A stretch of DNA of 64,000 nucleotides from CAKSQF01 sp964568425 (lineage in GTDB: Bacteria; Bacillota; Clostridia; Oscillospirales; CAG-272). This document shows positions 53,973-62,773 of this stretch, in pieces. Location: contig CAZMPO010000006.1 of the NCBI GenBank assembly GCA_964568425.1, positions 1 to 64,000 on the forward strand, read 5' to 3'. The notes below the pieces were generated by a model that saw only the letters and a program-made list of their open reading frames with translations, ran no database searches and was not told the origin of the DNA. Both the position numbers and the translations under genes were made by a program. Every line of letters starts with the position of its first letter. Position 1 is the first letter of the stretch.

Positions 53973-55953
53973 GGCGGAGATAACAGTCGGCAAATATGCC
54001 GGGTTTTGCTTTGGCGTAAAGCGTGCCGTAGACACGGTCGAGCGGCTCATCGAAAATAAAAAAGAGGGCGAGCGGATATTCATACTCGGTGAGCTTGTAC
54101 ACAATCCGCGAGTGCTTGAACGGATCGATCGTGCCGGGGTCATCACCGTCGGTGAGGACGATCTCGACAGGATCTTTGCCGAGACGACCGAAAATTCGCC
54201 GAGTACGATCGTGACGCGCGCGCACGGAAGCACGCTTCATGTAAATCAAAAGCTTGCCGACTTTTCGAGTGAAAATGACCACTTCAAGGTCATCGATTGC
54301 ACCTGTCCGTATGTCAAGAAGATACACGACATAGTGAGAAATCAAACGGCAAACGGAGAGGCACTCCTTGTTATGGGAGACAAAGATCACCCCGAGGTCA
54401 AGGGCATCGTGTCTTACGCGCATGGCGAAAGCGAAGTGTTTGAGCACACGGACACCGTTAAAATTGAAAAATATACGCAAAAATGTGCGATAATGGTGGC
54501 TCAAACCACCCAAAATTTGTCCGAATGGTACAAAGCGCAAGAACTTTTCGACAAACACTTGACAAAATTAAATATTTATGATACAATATGTAGTGTTACT
54601 GAAAATAGGCAGACCGAGGTCGAGCGTCTATCAAAAGAGGTCGATCTTATGCTGGTGATCGGCGGACGTCAGTCATCGAACACAAAGAAGCTTTTCGATG
54701 TTTCAAAGCGAAATCTTAAGGCGACATTTTTGATCGAGGACGTGTGCGACATCACACCGCAGATAACATCGCTTGCAAGGACAGCAAGCAAAATAGGCAT
54801 TACCGCAGGTGCATCGACACCAAGCGATATAATACAGGAGGTAAAAACCACTATGAGCGAAAAGCTTGAGAAAGAAAATTTCGAAGAATTACTTGAGGAG
54901 TCACTCAAAACATTAAATACAGGGGATATTGTAACGGGTACGATCACATCGATCACACCCACCGATGTACACGTCGACCTTTCGGCAAACGTTACCGGCA
55001 TTCTTCCTTACGAAGAAATTGCAAACGCAGAGACCCAGTATAATGTCGGCGACACCATCGAGGCATTCGTCGTCAGAGTCAGCGACATCGAAGGTGTCGC
55101 AGGTCTGTCCAGAAAGCGCATTGAGCGCATTGACAGCTGGAAGAAGGTCGTTGCCGCACATGAGAGCGGCGAGGTCGTCGAAGGCAAGATCACAAAGATC
55201 ATCAAGGGCGGTTGCATGATCGCTCTCGGCGCGATCGAGGCATTCATCCCCGCATCGCAGACCGGCATTCCGAAGGGTGAGGAGCTCACTCCCCTCAAGG
55301 GAACGATGCAGAAGGTCAAGGTCATCGAGGTCGACACCGATCGTTCGCGCGCAACCGCATCGATCAGAGCCGTTCTCCGTGCTGAGTACAAAGAGGCTAT
55401 GGCAAAGTTCTGGTCCGAGCTTGAGGTCGGTCAGAAATTCACCGGCACCGTCAAGTCGATCATGCCCTACGGTGTATTTGTTGACATCGGCGGCGTTGAC
55501 GGCATGGTACATATCACCGAGCTGACATGGTCGAGGATCAAGAATCCCGCAGAGGTCGTTAAGGTCGGCGACAAGATCGATGTTTACGTCAAGTCCTTTG
55601 ACACCGAGACCAAGAAGATCTCGCTCGGTTGCAAGACCGAGGAGACCAATCCTTGGAATCTCTTCATCAAGTCCTTTAACATCGGCGATGTTGTATCCGC
55701 AAAGGTCGTCGGCATCACTCCCTTTGGCGCATTTGCCGAGATCATTCCCGAGGTTGACGGACTCATCCACATTTCTCAGATCACCGATCACAAGATCGCA
55801 ACTCCTGCCGAGGTAGTTCATCTCGACGATGTTGTTCAGGTCAAGATCATTAACATCGACGCCGAGAAGAAGAAGATCTCCCTCTCCATGCGCGCTCTTC
55901 TTGAGGGTCAGGACGAGGAAGCAGACATCGACGCCGACGGCGACGAGGAATAA
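53965..55953 (+). CDS. ispH: IspH (HMBPP reductase) fused to ribosomal protein S1-like domain
   Basis: 662 residues. The first 290 are IspH, the last enzyme of the MEP isoprenoid route, with cluster Cys15 (GFCFGVKRAV), Cys114 (DCTCPYV) and Cys209 (ICSVTENRQ). Residues about 317-645 are four S1 RNA-binding repeats (for example GEVVEGKITKIIKGGCMIALG, VGQKFTGTVKSIMPYGVFVDIGG). IspH-S1 fusions are known in Clostridia. The S1 half uses the highly expressed codon set seen in gap, unlike the IspH half. A promoter and a ribosome binding site with in-frame ATG lie inside the gene (see the S1 entry). Overlaps plsC by 8 bases. Confidence 0.93.
   Translation: MSKAEITVGKYAGFCFGVKRAVDTVERLIENKKEGERIFILGELVHNPRVLERIDRAGVITVGEDDLDRIFAETTENSPSTIVTRAHGSTLHVNQKLADFSSENDHFKVIDCTCPYVKKIHDIVRNQTANGEALLVMGDKDHPEVKGIVSYAHGESEVFEHTDTVKIEKYTQKCAIMVAQTTQNLSEWYKAQELFDKHLTKLNIYDTICSVTENRQTEVERLSKEVDLMLVIGGRQSSNTKKLFDVSKRNLKATFLIEDVCDITPQITSLARTASKIGITAGASTPSDIIQEVKTTMSEKLEKENFEELLEESLKTLNTGDIVTGTITSITPTDVHVDLSANVTGILPYEEIANAETQYNVGDTIEAFVVRVSDIEGVAGLSRKRIERIDSWKKVVAAHESGEVVEGKITKIIKGGCMIALGAIEAFIPASQTGIPKGEELTPLKGTMQKVKVIEVDTDRSRATASIRAVLRAEYKEAMAKFWSELEVGQKFTGTVKSIMPYGVFVDIGGVDGMVHITELTWSRIKNPAEVVKVGDKIDVYVKSFDTETKKISLGCKTEETNPWNLFIKSFNIGDVVSAKVVGITPFGAFAEIIPEVDGLIHISQITDHKIATPAEVVHLDDVVQVKIINIDAEKKKISLSMRALLEGQDEEADIDADGDEE
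54559..54587 (+). promoter_or_regulatory. Internal sigma-A-type promoter within ispH
   Basis: TTGACA, 17 bases, TACAAT inside the IspH coding region, about 265 bases before the internal AGGAGGT-ATG. It would drive an mRNA covering the S1 half. Confidence 0.65.
54853..55953 (+). CDS. rpsA: Possible independently translated S1 protein (internal start in the ispH-S1 gene)
   Basis: AGGAGGT (54836-54842) lies 10 bases before an in-frame ATG (Met297 of the fusion) exactly at the IspH/S1 boundary, and a consensus-like promoter stands at 54559-54587. It would give a 366-residue protein with all four S1 repeats and nothing of IspH. The codon bias change at the junction fits a higher synthesis rate for S1 than for IspH. 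Inference: both a fusion and a free S1 are made. The SD bases also encode protein (QEV), so chance cannot be excluded. Confidence 0.5.
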   Translation: MSEKLEKENFEELLEESLKTLNTGDIVTGTITSITPTDVHVDLSANVTGILPYEEIANAETQYNVGDTIEAFVVRVSDIEGVAGLSRKRIERIDSWKKVVAAHESGEVVEGKITKIIKGGCMIALGAIEAFIPASQTGIPKGEELTPLKGTMQKVKVIEVDTDRSRATASIRAVLRAEYKEAMAKFWSELEVGQKFTGTVKSIMPYGVFVDIGGVDGMVHITELTWSRIKNPAEVVKVGDKIDVYVKSFDTETKKISLGCKTEETNPWNLFIKSFNIGDVVSAKVVGITPFGAFAEIIPEVDGLIHISQITDHKIATPAEVVHLDDVVQVKIINIDAEKKKISLSMRALLEGQDEEADIDADGDEE

Positions 55954-55971
55954 GGTCAAATATGACTTTCA

Positions 55972-56004
55972 AACGGCTTCCGTTAGCTAACGGAAGCCGT
56001 TTTT
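55972..56004 (+). terminator. Intrinsic terminator of the cmk-plsC-ispH/S1 operon
   Basis: A perfect 30-base palindrome centred at 55986/55987 (AACGGCTTCCGTTAG and its complement), followed by TTTTT. Confidence 0.93.
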
Positions 56005-56051
56005 CTATGCTGAAAATCAGAACCCATCAAAAGGAGAGCTCGGTCTCACAA

Positions 56052-57785
56052 ATGAAAAAATTACTGAAATATATGAAGGACTACAAGCTCGAATCGATTC
56101 TCGGTCCGTTTTTCAAGCTTCTTGAGGCGGCGTTCGAGCTTCTCGTTCCGCTTGTGGTCGCATCGATCATAAAAGAAGGTATCGCAAACGGCGACAGGGG
56201 ATTTATCGTCGGAAGGTGCCTTATTTTGCTGGCGCTTGGTGTTATCGGACTTGTTTGCTCGATAACCGCGCAATATTTTGCCGCAAAGGCGGCGATAGGG
56301 TTCGGAACAAAGGTCCGTCACGCCCTTTTTGAAAAGATTCAGTCATTTTCCTTCTCGACGCTTGACCGTCTCGGAAGATCAACGCTCATGACCCGAATGA
56401 CGAGCGACATAAATCAAATGCAGTCGGGCATCAACATGACGCTGAGACTTTTTCTCAGATCACCCTTCATTGTGTTCGGTGCAATGATCATGGCATTCAC
56501 GGTCGATTACAAGTCGGCACTCATCTTTGCGGTCGCAATTCCCGCGCTGTCGATCGTTGTGTTCGGCATTCTGCTCATCACGATACCGCTTTACAAGAAG
56601 ACACAGAGCAGTCTTGACGGCGTCATGTCGGTCACGCGTGAAAATCTGACCGGTGTCCGCGTTATTCGCGCATTTTGCAAGGAGGACAGCGAGATCATCG
56701 AGTTCAACAAGCGAAACGATCTGCTCAACTCCGCACAGCGTCTTGTCGGAAAGATATCGGCACTGCTCAATCCCCTGACATATGTTATCATCAATTTTGC
56801 CGTTCTGTTTCTGTTGTCAATCGGCGGAAAGCAGGTAAACTCGGGTGCTATCGAGCAGGGCGATCTTGTTGCGCTCTATAATTACATGTCGCAGATACTG
56901 ATCGAGCTTATAAAGCTTGCCAATCTGATCGTTACCATCACCAAAGCCATCGCCTGCGCAAACAGAGTTTCGGCTGTACTTGCGATCGACGAGCCTGATG
57001 AGCACACATCCCCCGACCTTCCGTCAAGCTCCAAATCCTTTATTGAATTCAGAAACGTCTCGTTGACCTACAAAAATGCGTCAGACAAATCGCTTGACGG
57101 CATATCCTTTTCGGCAGAGCACGGCGAGACCATCGGCATAATCGGCGGCACGGGCTCGGGTAAGACCTCGCTTGTGAATCTGATACCGCATTTTTACGAT
57201 TCTACCTGTGGTGAACTGCTTATTGACGGAAAGGATGTCAAGAGCTACGACACCGACCGTTTGCGTCACAGGGTCGGCTATGTAATGCAAAAAGCTCAGC
57301 TTTTTAAGGGAACGATAAGATCAAATCTTTGTCTTGCCGACAGGTACGCGACCGACAAAGAGCTTTGGGATGCCCTGAGGGTCGCACAGGCGGAGTCTTT
57401 TGTAAAAGAAAAAGGTGGTCTTGACGCACCCGTTGCGCAGGGAGGAAAGAATTTCTCGGGCGGACAGAGACAGCGACTGACGATCGCCCGTGCGCTCGTC
57501 GGTAATCCCGAGATACTGATCCTCGATGACAGCGCGTCGGCACTTGACTATGCGACAGACGCCGCTCTGCGTACATCGCTGAGGGCACTTCCCTACTCAC
57601 CGACCGTGTTTATCGTTTCACAGCGTACATCCTCGCTAATGCACGCCGACAAGATCATCGTCCTTGACGACGGCGAGGCGGTCGGCATGGGAACCCACGA
57701 CGAGCTTATGTCGAGCTGTGAGGTCTACCGCGAGATCTACTACTCGCAATATCCGAAAGAAGACGGGGAGGAGGATCGCAAATGA
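56052..57785 (+). CDS. ABC exporter half-transporter, degenerate-site subunit
   Basis: 577 residues: six membrane helices (about 15-310), then an ATPase domain. Walker A GGTGSGKTS, signature FSGGQRQRL, Walker B LILDDSASALD with Asp instead of the catalytic Glu. This is the pattern of the ATPase-impaired partner in heterodimeric exporters. Start 56052 (MKKLLKYMKDYK) is chosen since farther upstream frame runs through the terminator; AAGGAG is 15 bases away, so the spacing is long. Coupled to the next gene by ATGA. Confidence 0.9.
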   Translation: MKKLLKYMKDYKLESILGPFFKLLEAAFELLVPLVVASIIKEGIANGDRGFIVGRCLILLALGVIGLVCSITAQYFAAKAAIGFGTKVRHALFEKIQSFSFSTLDRLGRSTLMTRMTSDINQMQSGINMTLRLFLRSPFIVFGAMIMAFTVDYKSALIFAVAIPALSIVVFGILLITIPLYKKTQSSLDGVMSVTRENLTGVRVIRAFCKEDSEIIEFNKRNDLLNSAQRLVGKISALLNPLTYVIINFAVLFLLSIGGKQVNSGAIEQGDLVALYNYMSQILIELIKLANLIVTITKAIACANRVSAVLAIDEPDEHTSPDLPSSSKSFIEFRNVSLTYKNASDKSLDGISFSAEHGETIGIIGGTGSGKTSLVNLIPHFYDSTCGELLIDGKDVKSYDTDRLRHRVGYVMQKAQLFKGTIRSNLCLADRYATDKELWDALRVAQAESFVKEKGGLDAPVAQGGKNFSGGQRQRLTIARALVGNPEILILDDSASALDYATDAALRTSLRALPYSPTVFIVSQRTSSLMHADKIIVLDDGEAVGMGTHDELMSSCEVYREIYYSQYPKEDGEEDRK

Positions 57786-59566
57786 AAAAGAACATAAATA
57801 AAAGCCCCAAAGGCGGCTCATCGAGCATAAAAAAGGTTCTGCACTATGTCAAGAACTATCGCATATTGCTGATCTTGACCATTATTCTCGCCGCTGTTTC
57901 GGTATCTCTCACGCTCTATCTCCCCCTCCTGATAGGCGATGGCATAGATGCCATCGTTTCACGAGATAATGTTGATTTTGCGGCTGTATCTGACGTTATC
58001 GTAAAAAGTGCGATCATTATCATTGCCACGGCTGTCGCAGAGTGGCTGATGAACATCATCAACAACAAGATCTCATTCAACATAGTAAGAGATGTCAGAA
58101 AAGAGGCATTCAAGAAGATACAAAGTCTTCCGCTGTCCTATATCGACTCGCACCCCGCAGGCGATATAGTCAGCCGAGTGATCGCCGATGCCGATCAATT
58201 CGCCGACGGACTTTTGATCGGGTTTACACAGCTGTTCACCGGTGTGTTGACGATCTTCGGAACGGTGGGATTTATGATCTCGCAAAGCCTTGAGATCGCA
58301 CTTATCGTCGTGATATTGACACCGCTTTCACTGCTTGTCGCAAAATTCGTCGCCGAGCGCACACATTCGATGTTCTTAAAGCAATCCGAAACGAGAGGCG
58401 AGCAGACAGCGTTTATCGAAGAGATGCTCGACGGGCAGAAGGTCTCGAAAGCGTTCTGCAAGGAGGCGGACAATCTCGAAAGGTTTGACGAGATCAACGG
58501 CAGACTTTCAAACTATTCGCTTCGTGCGACCTTCTTCTCATCAATAACAAACCCCTGCACTCGATTTGTAAACAATGTCGTGTACGCCGCAGTCGCGCTC
58601 GTCGGAGCACTGTCTGTCGTTTCGGCAGTTCAAAGCGGCAATCCCGAGCTTTTCTCGGTCGGTGCGCTCTCGGCACTTCTCTCATATGCCAACAAGTACA
58701 CAAAGCCCTTCAACGAAATAACCGGCGTAATTACCGAGCTGCAAAATGCACTTGCGTGCGCGTCGAGGCTTTTTGACCTTATCGAAGAAACGCCGCAGAC
58801 GCCCGATGCCGAGCGTGCGCGTGTTCTCACCCACGCAGACGGCAAGCTCGACCTCTCGGATGTGAGATTTTCCTACGATCCGCAAAAGGAGCTTATCAAG
58901 GATTTCAGCCTATCTGTAAAACCCGGGCAGATGGTCGCGATAGTCGGACCGACTGGATGCGGCAAAACGACGCTTATCAATCTTCTCATGAGATTTTACG
59001 ATGTAAACGACGGCTCGATCTCGGTCGACGGGCACGACATCCGCAGTTACACAAGGCACAGTCTGCGAGCAAGCTACGGAATGGTACTCCAGGAGACATG
59101 GCTCAAATCGGGGACTATCCGCGAAAACATCCTAATGGGCAGACCCGACGCCACCGACGACGAGGTGATCGCCGCCGCGAAGGCCGCCCACTCGCACAGC
59201 TTTATAAAGCGTCTGCCAAACGGCTATGACACGCAGATCGGTGAGGACGGCGGTATGCTCTCTCAGGGACAAAAGCAACTTCTCTGCATAACGAGAATTA
59301 TGCTCTGTCTGCCGCCCATGCTGATCCTCGACGAGGCGACATCCTCTATCGATACGAGAACCGAGATGAAGATACAGGACGCCTTTGCCGAGCTGATGAA
59401 GGGACGCACCTCGTTCATCGTCGCGCACAGGCTCTCGACGATAAGATCGGCTGATATCATTCTCGTGATGAAGGACGGCAACATCATCGAACAAGGCGAT
59501 CACAAAACGCTCCTCGAAAAGGGCGGATTCTATGCCGATCTTTGGATGAGCCAATTCAAGCGTTGA
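57782..59566 (+). CDS. ABC exporter half-transporter, catalytic subunit
   Basis: 594 residues: six membrane helices (about 30-330) and an ATPase domain with Walker A GPTGCGKTT, signature LSQGQKQLL and Walker B LILDEATSSID with the catalytic Glu, plus IVAHRLSTI switch His. The mix of one canonical and one degenerate site with the partner is typical of BmrCD/LmrCD/TM287-288-type multidrug or lipid exporters. Substrate unknown. Overlaps the first subunit by 4 bases. Confidence 0.92.
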   Translation: MKKNINKSPKGGSSSIKKVLHYVKNYRILLILTIILAAVSVSLTLYLPLLIGDGIDAIVSRDNVDFAAVSDVIVKSAIIIIATAVAEWLMNIINNKISFNIVRDVRKEAFKKIQSLPLSYIDSHPAGDIVSRVIADADQFADGLLIGFTQLFTGVLTIFGTVGFMISQSLEIALIVVILTPLSLLVAKFVAERTHSMFLKQSETRGEQTAFIEEMLDGQKVSKAFCKEADNLERFDEINGRLSNYSLRATFFSSITNPCTRFVNNVVYAAVALVGALSVVSAVQSGNPELFSVGALSALLSYANKYTKPFNEITGVITELQNALACASRLFDLIEETPQTPDAERARVLTHADGKLDLSDVRFSYDPQKELIKDFSLSVKPGQMVAIVGPTGCGKTTLINLLMRFYDVNDGSISVDGHDIRSYTRHSLRASYGMVLQETWLKSGTIRENILMGRPDATDDEVIAAAKAAHSHSFIKRLPNGYDTQIGEDGGMLSQGQKQLLCITRIMLCLPPMLILDEATSSIDTRTEMKIQDAFAELMKGRTSFIVAHRLSTIRSADIILVMKDGNIIEQGDHKTLLEKGGFYADLWMSQFKR

Positions 59567-59652
59567 AAATTATCCGAAAAAGCGTTTTTTACACAGATTG
59601 TTCACAAACAAGGTGTATAATATAAGCACAAAGATTTGAAAGGACAAATAAA

Positions 59653-61305
59653 ATGGCAAAGTTAGTAAGATCCGAAAAATTCAGCGGCGTTGAAGGTCCG
59701 GTCGTAACGATCGTAATGGACGGCGTCGGCATCGCTCCCGCAGGTCCCGGCAACGCGGTATCGCGTGCAAACACTCCCACACTTGACAAGCTCATGGCAA
59801 ACTATCCTTGTGTTCAGCTTAAGGCACACGGAACGGCAGTCGGGCTTCCCTCGGATGACGATATGGGCAACTCGGAGGTCGGACACAACGCACTCGGCGC
59901 AGGACAGGTGTTCGCACAGGGAGCAAAGCTTGTTTCGAACTCGATCGAATCGGGCAAGATGTTCGCCTCGACCACATGGCAGGAGGTTACATCGAATGTC
60001 AAAACAAATGAATCAACCCTGCATTTCATCGGACTTTTCTCGGACGGCAACGTCCACTCACACATAGATCACTTAAAGGCGATGATCTCCCACGCCAAAG
60101 AGGACGGCGTGAAAAAGGTGCGCGTACACATCCTGCTTGACGGCAGAGATGTCGGCGAGACCTCCGCGCTCGATTACGTTCGCCCGTTCGAGGCGTTCCT
60201 TGACTCCCTGCGTGATGAGGGCTTTGATGTCTGCATCGCATCGGGCGGTGGTCGAATGAAGATCACCATGGACCGCTATGAAGCAAACTGGGCAATGGTC
60301 GAGGAGGGGTGGAAGACCCACGTACTCGGCATGGGCAGATATTTTGACTCTGCCGAGGATGCGATCACGACCTATCGTGCCGAGACAGGGGTGATCGACC
60401 AGGATCTTCCCGCATTTGTTATCGCAAAAGACGGAAAGCCCGTCGGAACCATCGAGGACGGCGACAGTGTTGTCTTCTACAACTTCCGCGGTGACCGTGC
60501 GATCGAGATATCGAAGACCTTTGATGCAGGCGACGATTTTGACAAATTCGACAAGATCAGATCTCCCAAGGTATATTACGCGGGAATGCTCGAATACGAC
60601 GGCGACCTGCACATTCCGAAGCACTATCTTGTAAATCCGCCCGAGATCACAAACACAATGGGCGAATATATGGCTGACACCGACATTCCCGTCGCGGCTA
60701 TCTCCGAGACGCAGAAATACGGTCACGTTACCTACTTCTGGAACGGCAACCGCTCGGGCAAGTTCTCCGATCAGCTTGAGGTCTATATCGAAAAGCCGTC
60801 GGATGTTATTCCCTTCGAACAGCGTCCGTGGATGCAGTGTGCCGAGATCACCGATGCGATGATCGAGCTTGTCTCGTCGGGCAAATACAAATTCATCCGC
60901 GTAAACTATCCCAACGGCGACATGGTCGGTCACACCGGCAATATCGACGCAACGATCATCTCGCTTGAGGCACTTGACCTCCAGCTTGCAAGGCTTCTCC
61001 CGATAATCGACAAGATGCACGGCGCGGCTATCATCACAGCCGATCACGGAAACTCGGACGAGATGTACGAGCTTGACAAAAAGACGGGCGAGCCCAAGAA
61101 GAACAAGGACGGCTCGTACAAGGCAAAGACAAGCCATACGCTAAATCCCGTTCCCTGCATCATCTATGACAATTTCTCGGCCGATCGCTACAGCGTAAAG
61201 ACAGACGCGAAATTCGGACTTTCGAATGTTGCCGCAACGACCGTAAATCTCATGGGCTACGAAGCACCCGACATGTGGGACGAGAGCATTATTGAGTTAA
61301 AATAA
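59653..61305 (+). CDS. gpmI: 2,3-bisphosphoglycerate-independent phosphoglycerate mutase
   Basis: 550 residues; interconverts 3- and 2-phosphoglycerate. Metal-binding MDGVGIAP, catalytic Ser74 in MGNSEVGHNALGAG, DGRDVGETSAL, RVNYPNGDMVGHTG and the second metal site ITADHGNSDEMYE. Slightly longer than the usual 510, with an extra loop near KKTGEPKKNKDGSYKAK. AAAGGA lies 8 bases before the ATG; TATAAT at 59616-59621 has only a weak -35. A terminator follows. Confidence 0.95.
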   Translation: MAKLVRSEKFSGVEGPVVTIVMDGVGIAPAGPGNAVSRANTPTLDKLMANYPCVQLKAHGTAVGLPSDDDMGNSEVGHNALGAGQVFAQGAKLVSNSIESGKMFASTTWQEVTSNVKTNESTLHFIGLFSDGNVHSHIDHLKAMISHAKEDGVKKVRVHILLDGRDVGETSALDYVRPFEAFLDSLRDEGFDVCIASGGGRMKITMDRYEANWAMVEEGWKTHVLGMGRYFDSAEDAITTYRAETGVIDQDLPAFVIAKDGKPVGTIEDGDSVVFYNFRGDRAIEISKTFDAGDDFDKFDKIRSPKVYYAGMLEYDGDLHIPKHYLVNPPEITNTMGEYMADTDIPVAAISETQKYGHVTYFWNGNRSGKFSDQLEVYIEKPSDVIPFEQRPWMQCAEITDAMIELVSSGKYKFIRVNYPNGDMVGHTGNIDATIISLEALDLQLARLLPIIDKMHGAAIITADHGNSDEMYELDKKTGEPKKNKDGSYKAKTSHTLNPVPCIIYDNFSADRYSVKTDAKFGLSNVAATTVNLMGYEAPDMWDESIIELK

Positions 61306-61317
61306 GACCAGTTATTG

Positions 61318-61349
61318 ATCGACCGAGATATATGTCTCGGTCGATTTTC
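61318..61349 (+). terminator. Intrinsic terminator of gpmI
   Basis: An 11-bp stem ATCGACCGAGA/TCTCGGTCGAT with loop TATATG, followed by TTTTC. Confidence 0.9.
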
Positions 61350-61457
61350 AGGTAAGAAGATCGGAACATTCTCGCCCGCGACGAAAATAGATTTTATTAT
61401 AGTGGGCAGTTGTTTTATTTTTTTGCCGAAAATTTTTACTTTTTTTCGCGATTTCTA

Positions 61458-61486
61458 TTGCAAAAATGAAAATAATATGTTATAAT
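61458..61486 (+). promoter_or_regulatory. Promoter of the PiT operon leader
   Basis: TTGCAA, 17 bases, TATAAT; start expected near 61493, giving a leader of about 190 bases before the PiT ATG. Confidence 0.8.
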
Positions 61487-61527
61487 AGGTGCGATCTTTA
61501 TCGAACGATAGAAATTATACAATAACT

Positions 61528-61660
61528 TTCGTAAAAGGGAGTAACCGACGGGATCTTCCCGTGTCTACGGCGTCAATACGGCATCGCCCGCTTTGGACTT
61601 AAATGGTAAGACTTTTATCGAGGAGCATCGACATCGACGCCTCGATAAAGGTCTTTTTTT
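61528..61660 (+). promoter_or_regulatory. Structured leader with terminator, yybP-ykoY-like riboswitch candidate
   Basis: GGGAGTA (61537-61543) opens the element, as in yybP-ykoY (Mn2+) aptamers. A hairpin ACGGGA/TCCCGT, then GCGTCAATACGGC and the closing AGACTTTTA follow, the last resembling the aptamer's 3' end. TAAAAG (61532-61537) can pair with CTTTTA (61612-61617), forming P1. That same strand is the left arm of a 16-bp terminator (61608-61623 with 61640-61655) ending in a T-run (61654-61660). Ligand binding would stabilise P1 and prevent termination, an ON switch. The loop lacks two bases of the usual GTCAACATAC, so the assignment is tentative; the terminator itself is clear. Confidence 0.55.
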
Positions 61661-61682
61661 AAGAAAAAAACGGAGGAAAAAC

Positions 61683-62732
61683 ATGGACTTTTTCGAATTT
61701 TTCAGCGGTGTACTCTCAAATCCCATGCTTGCGGTGTCGACCCTGCTCACGCTCGGCGTCATCCTTGTCAACGGATGGACGGATGCGCCGAACGCCATTG
61801 CCACTTGCGTTTCAACGCGTGCGATAGGCGTCAGACCTGCGATAATCATGGCGGCGATCTTCAATTTTCTCGGAGTTCTCGTCATGACATCGATCAATGC
61901 CTCGGTAGCGTTTACCATATACAATATGGTCGATTTCGGAGGCGACTCGCATCTTGCGCTGATAGCACTTTGTGCGGCGATGGCGGCGATAGTCATATGG
62001 GCTACCGTGGCATGGTATTTCGGCATACCGACCAGCGAGAGCCACGCTCTGATCGCGGGGATATCGGGAGCGGCTGTCGCTATTCAAAACAGCTTCTCGG
62101 GCATCAACGGCGGCGAATGGATCAAGGTCATATACGGCATCCTGCTTTCGACTCTGCTCGGATTCGTGCTCGGATTTTTGTCTTCGAAGCTGACTGTTCT
62201 GATATTCAAGAACAAGAACAGACTGAAATCGGAGAGATTTTTCTCGGGTGCGCAGGTCGCGGGCGGTGCGGCTATGGCATTCATGCACGGTGCGCAGGAC
62301 GGTCAGAAATTCATGGCAATATTTCTGCTCGGCGCGGCTATGGCGAATGGTCAGGGTAACGCAACCGCCTTTGACGTTCCGATATGGCTGATGGTTCTTT
62401 GCTCACTGGTGATGGGACTCGGTACATCGATCGGCGGATACAGAATAATCAAATCGGTCGGCATGGACATGGTCAAGTTAAAGCCATATCAAGGCTTTGC
62501 CGCCGACTTTTCGGCAACACTATGTCTGCTGTTATCCTCGCTTACCGGCATTCCCGTAAGCACCACTCACACGAAGACCACCGCGATCATGGGTGTCGGA
62601 GCAGCGCGACGGATATCGAATGTCAACTGGAGCGTTGTCAAGGATCTCGTCCTGACATGGGTATTCACCTTCCCCGGGTGCGGACTTCTCGGATTCGGAA
62701 TGGCGAAGCTGTTCCTTATGATATTTGCGTAA
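61683..62732 (+). CDS. pit: PiT-family inorganic phosphate transporter
   Basis: 349 residues with about 10 membrane helices. The two PiT signature repeats are visible: GWTDAPNAIATCVSTRAI near 27 and GAQDGQKFMAIFLLG near 205; a third, VSTTHTKTTAIMG, closes the C-terminal part. Imports phosphate with H+ or Na+, often as a metal-phosphate complex. Start 61683 has GGAGG 6 bases upstream; the longer frame upstream lies in the terminator. First gene of an operon with DUF47, under the leader at 61528-61660. Confidence 0.94.
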   Translation: MDFFEFFSGVLSNPMLAVSTLLTLGVILVNGWTDAPNAIATCVSTRAIGVRPAIIMAAIFNFLGVLVMTSINASVAFTIYNMVDFGGDSHLALIALCAAMAAIVIWATVAWYFGIPTSESHALIAGISGAAVAIQNSFSGINGGEWIKVIYGILLSTLLGFVLGFLSSKLTVLIFKNKNRLKSERFFSGAQVAGGAAMAFMHGAQDGQKFMAIFLLGAAMANGQGNATAFDVPIWLMVLCSLVMGLGTSIGGYRIIKSVGMDMVKLKPYQGFAADFSATLCLLLSSLTGIPVSTTHTKTTAIMGVGAARRISNVNWSVVKDLVLTWVFTFPGCGLLGFGMAKLFLMIFA

Positions 62733-62773
62733 AATTATCTTATTTTTCTTATTGAACGAAAAGGAGCAAAAAA

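Noticed and set aside
54913..55959. 348-codon minus-strand frame opposite the S1 repeats
   Set aside because: Shadow of highly biased S1 codons; composition unnatural (Asp/Leu-rich).
60073..61137. 354-codon minus-strand frame opposite gpmI
   Set aside because: Shadow; the plus strand is unambiguous phosphoglycerate mutase.
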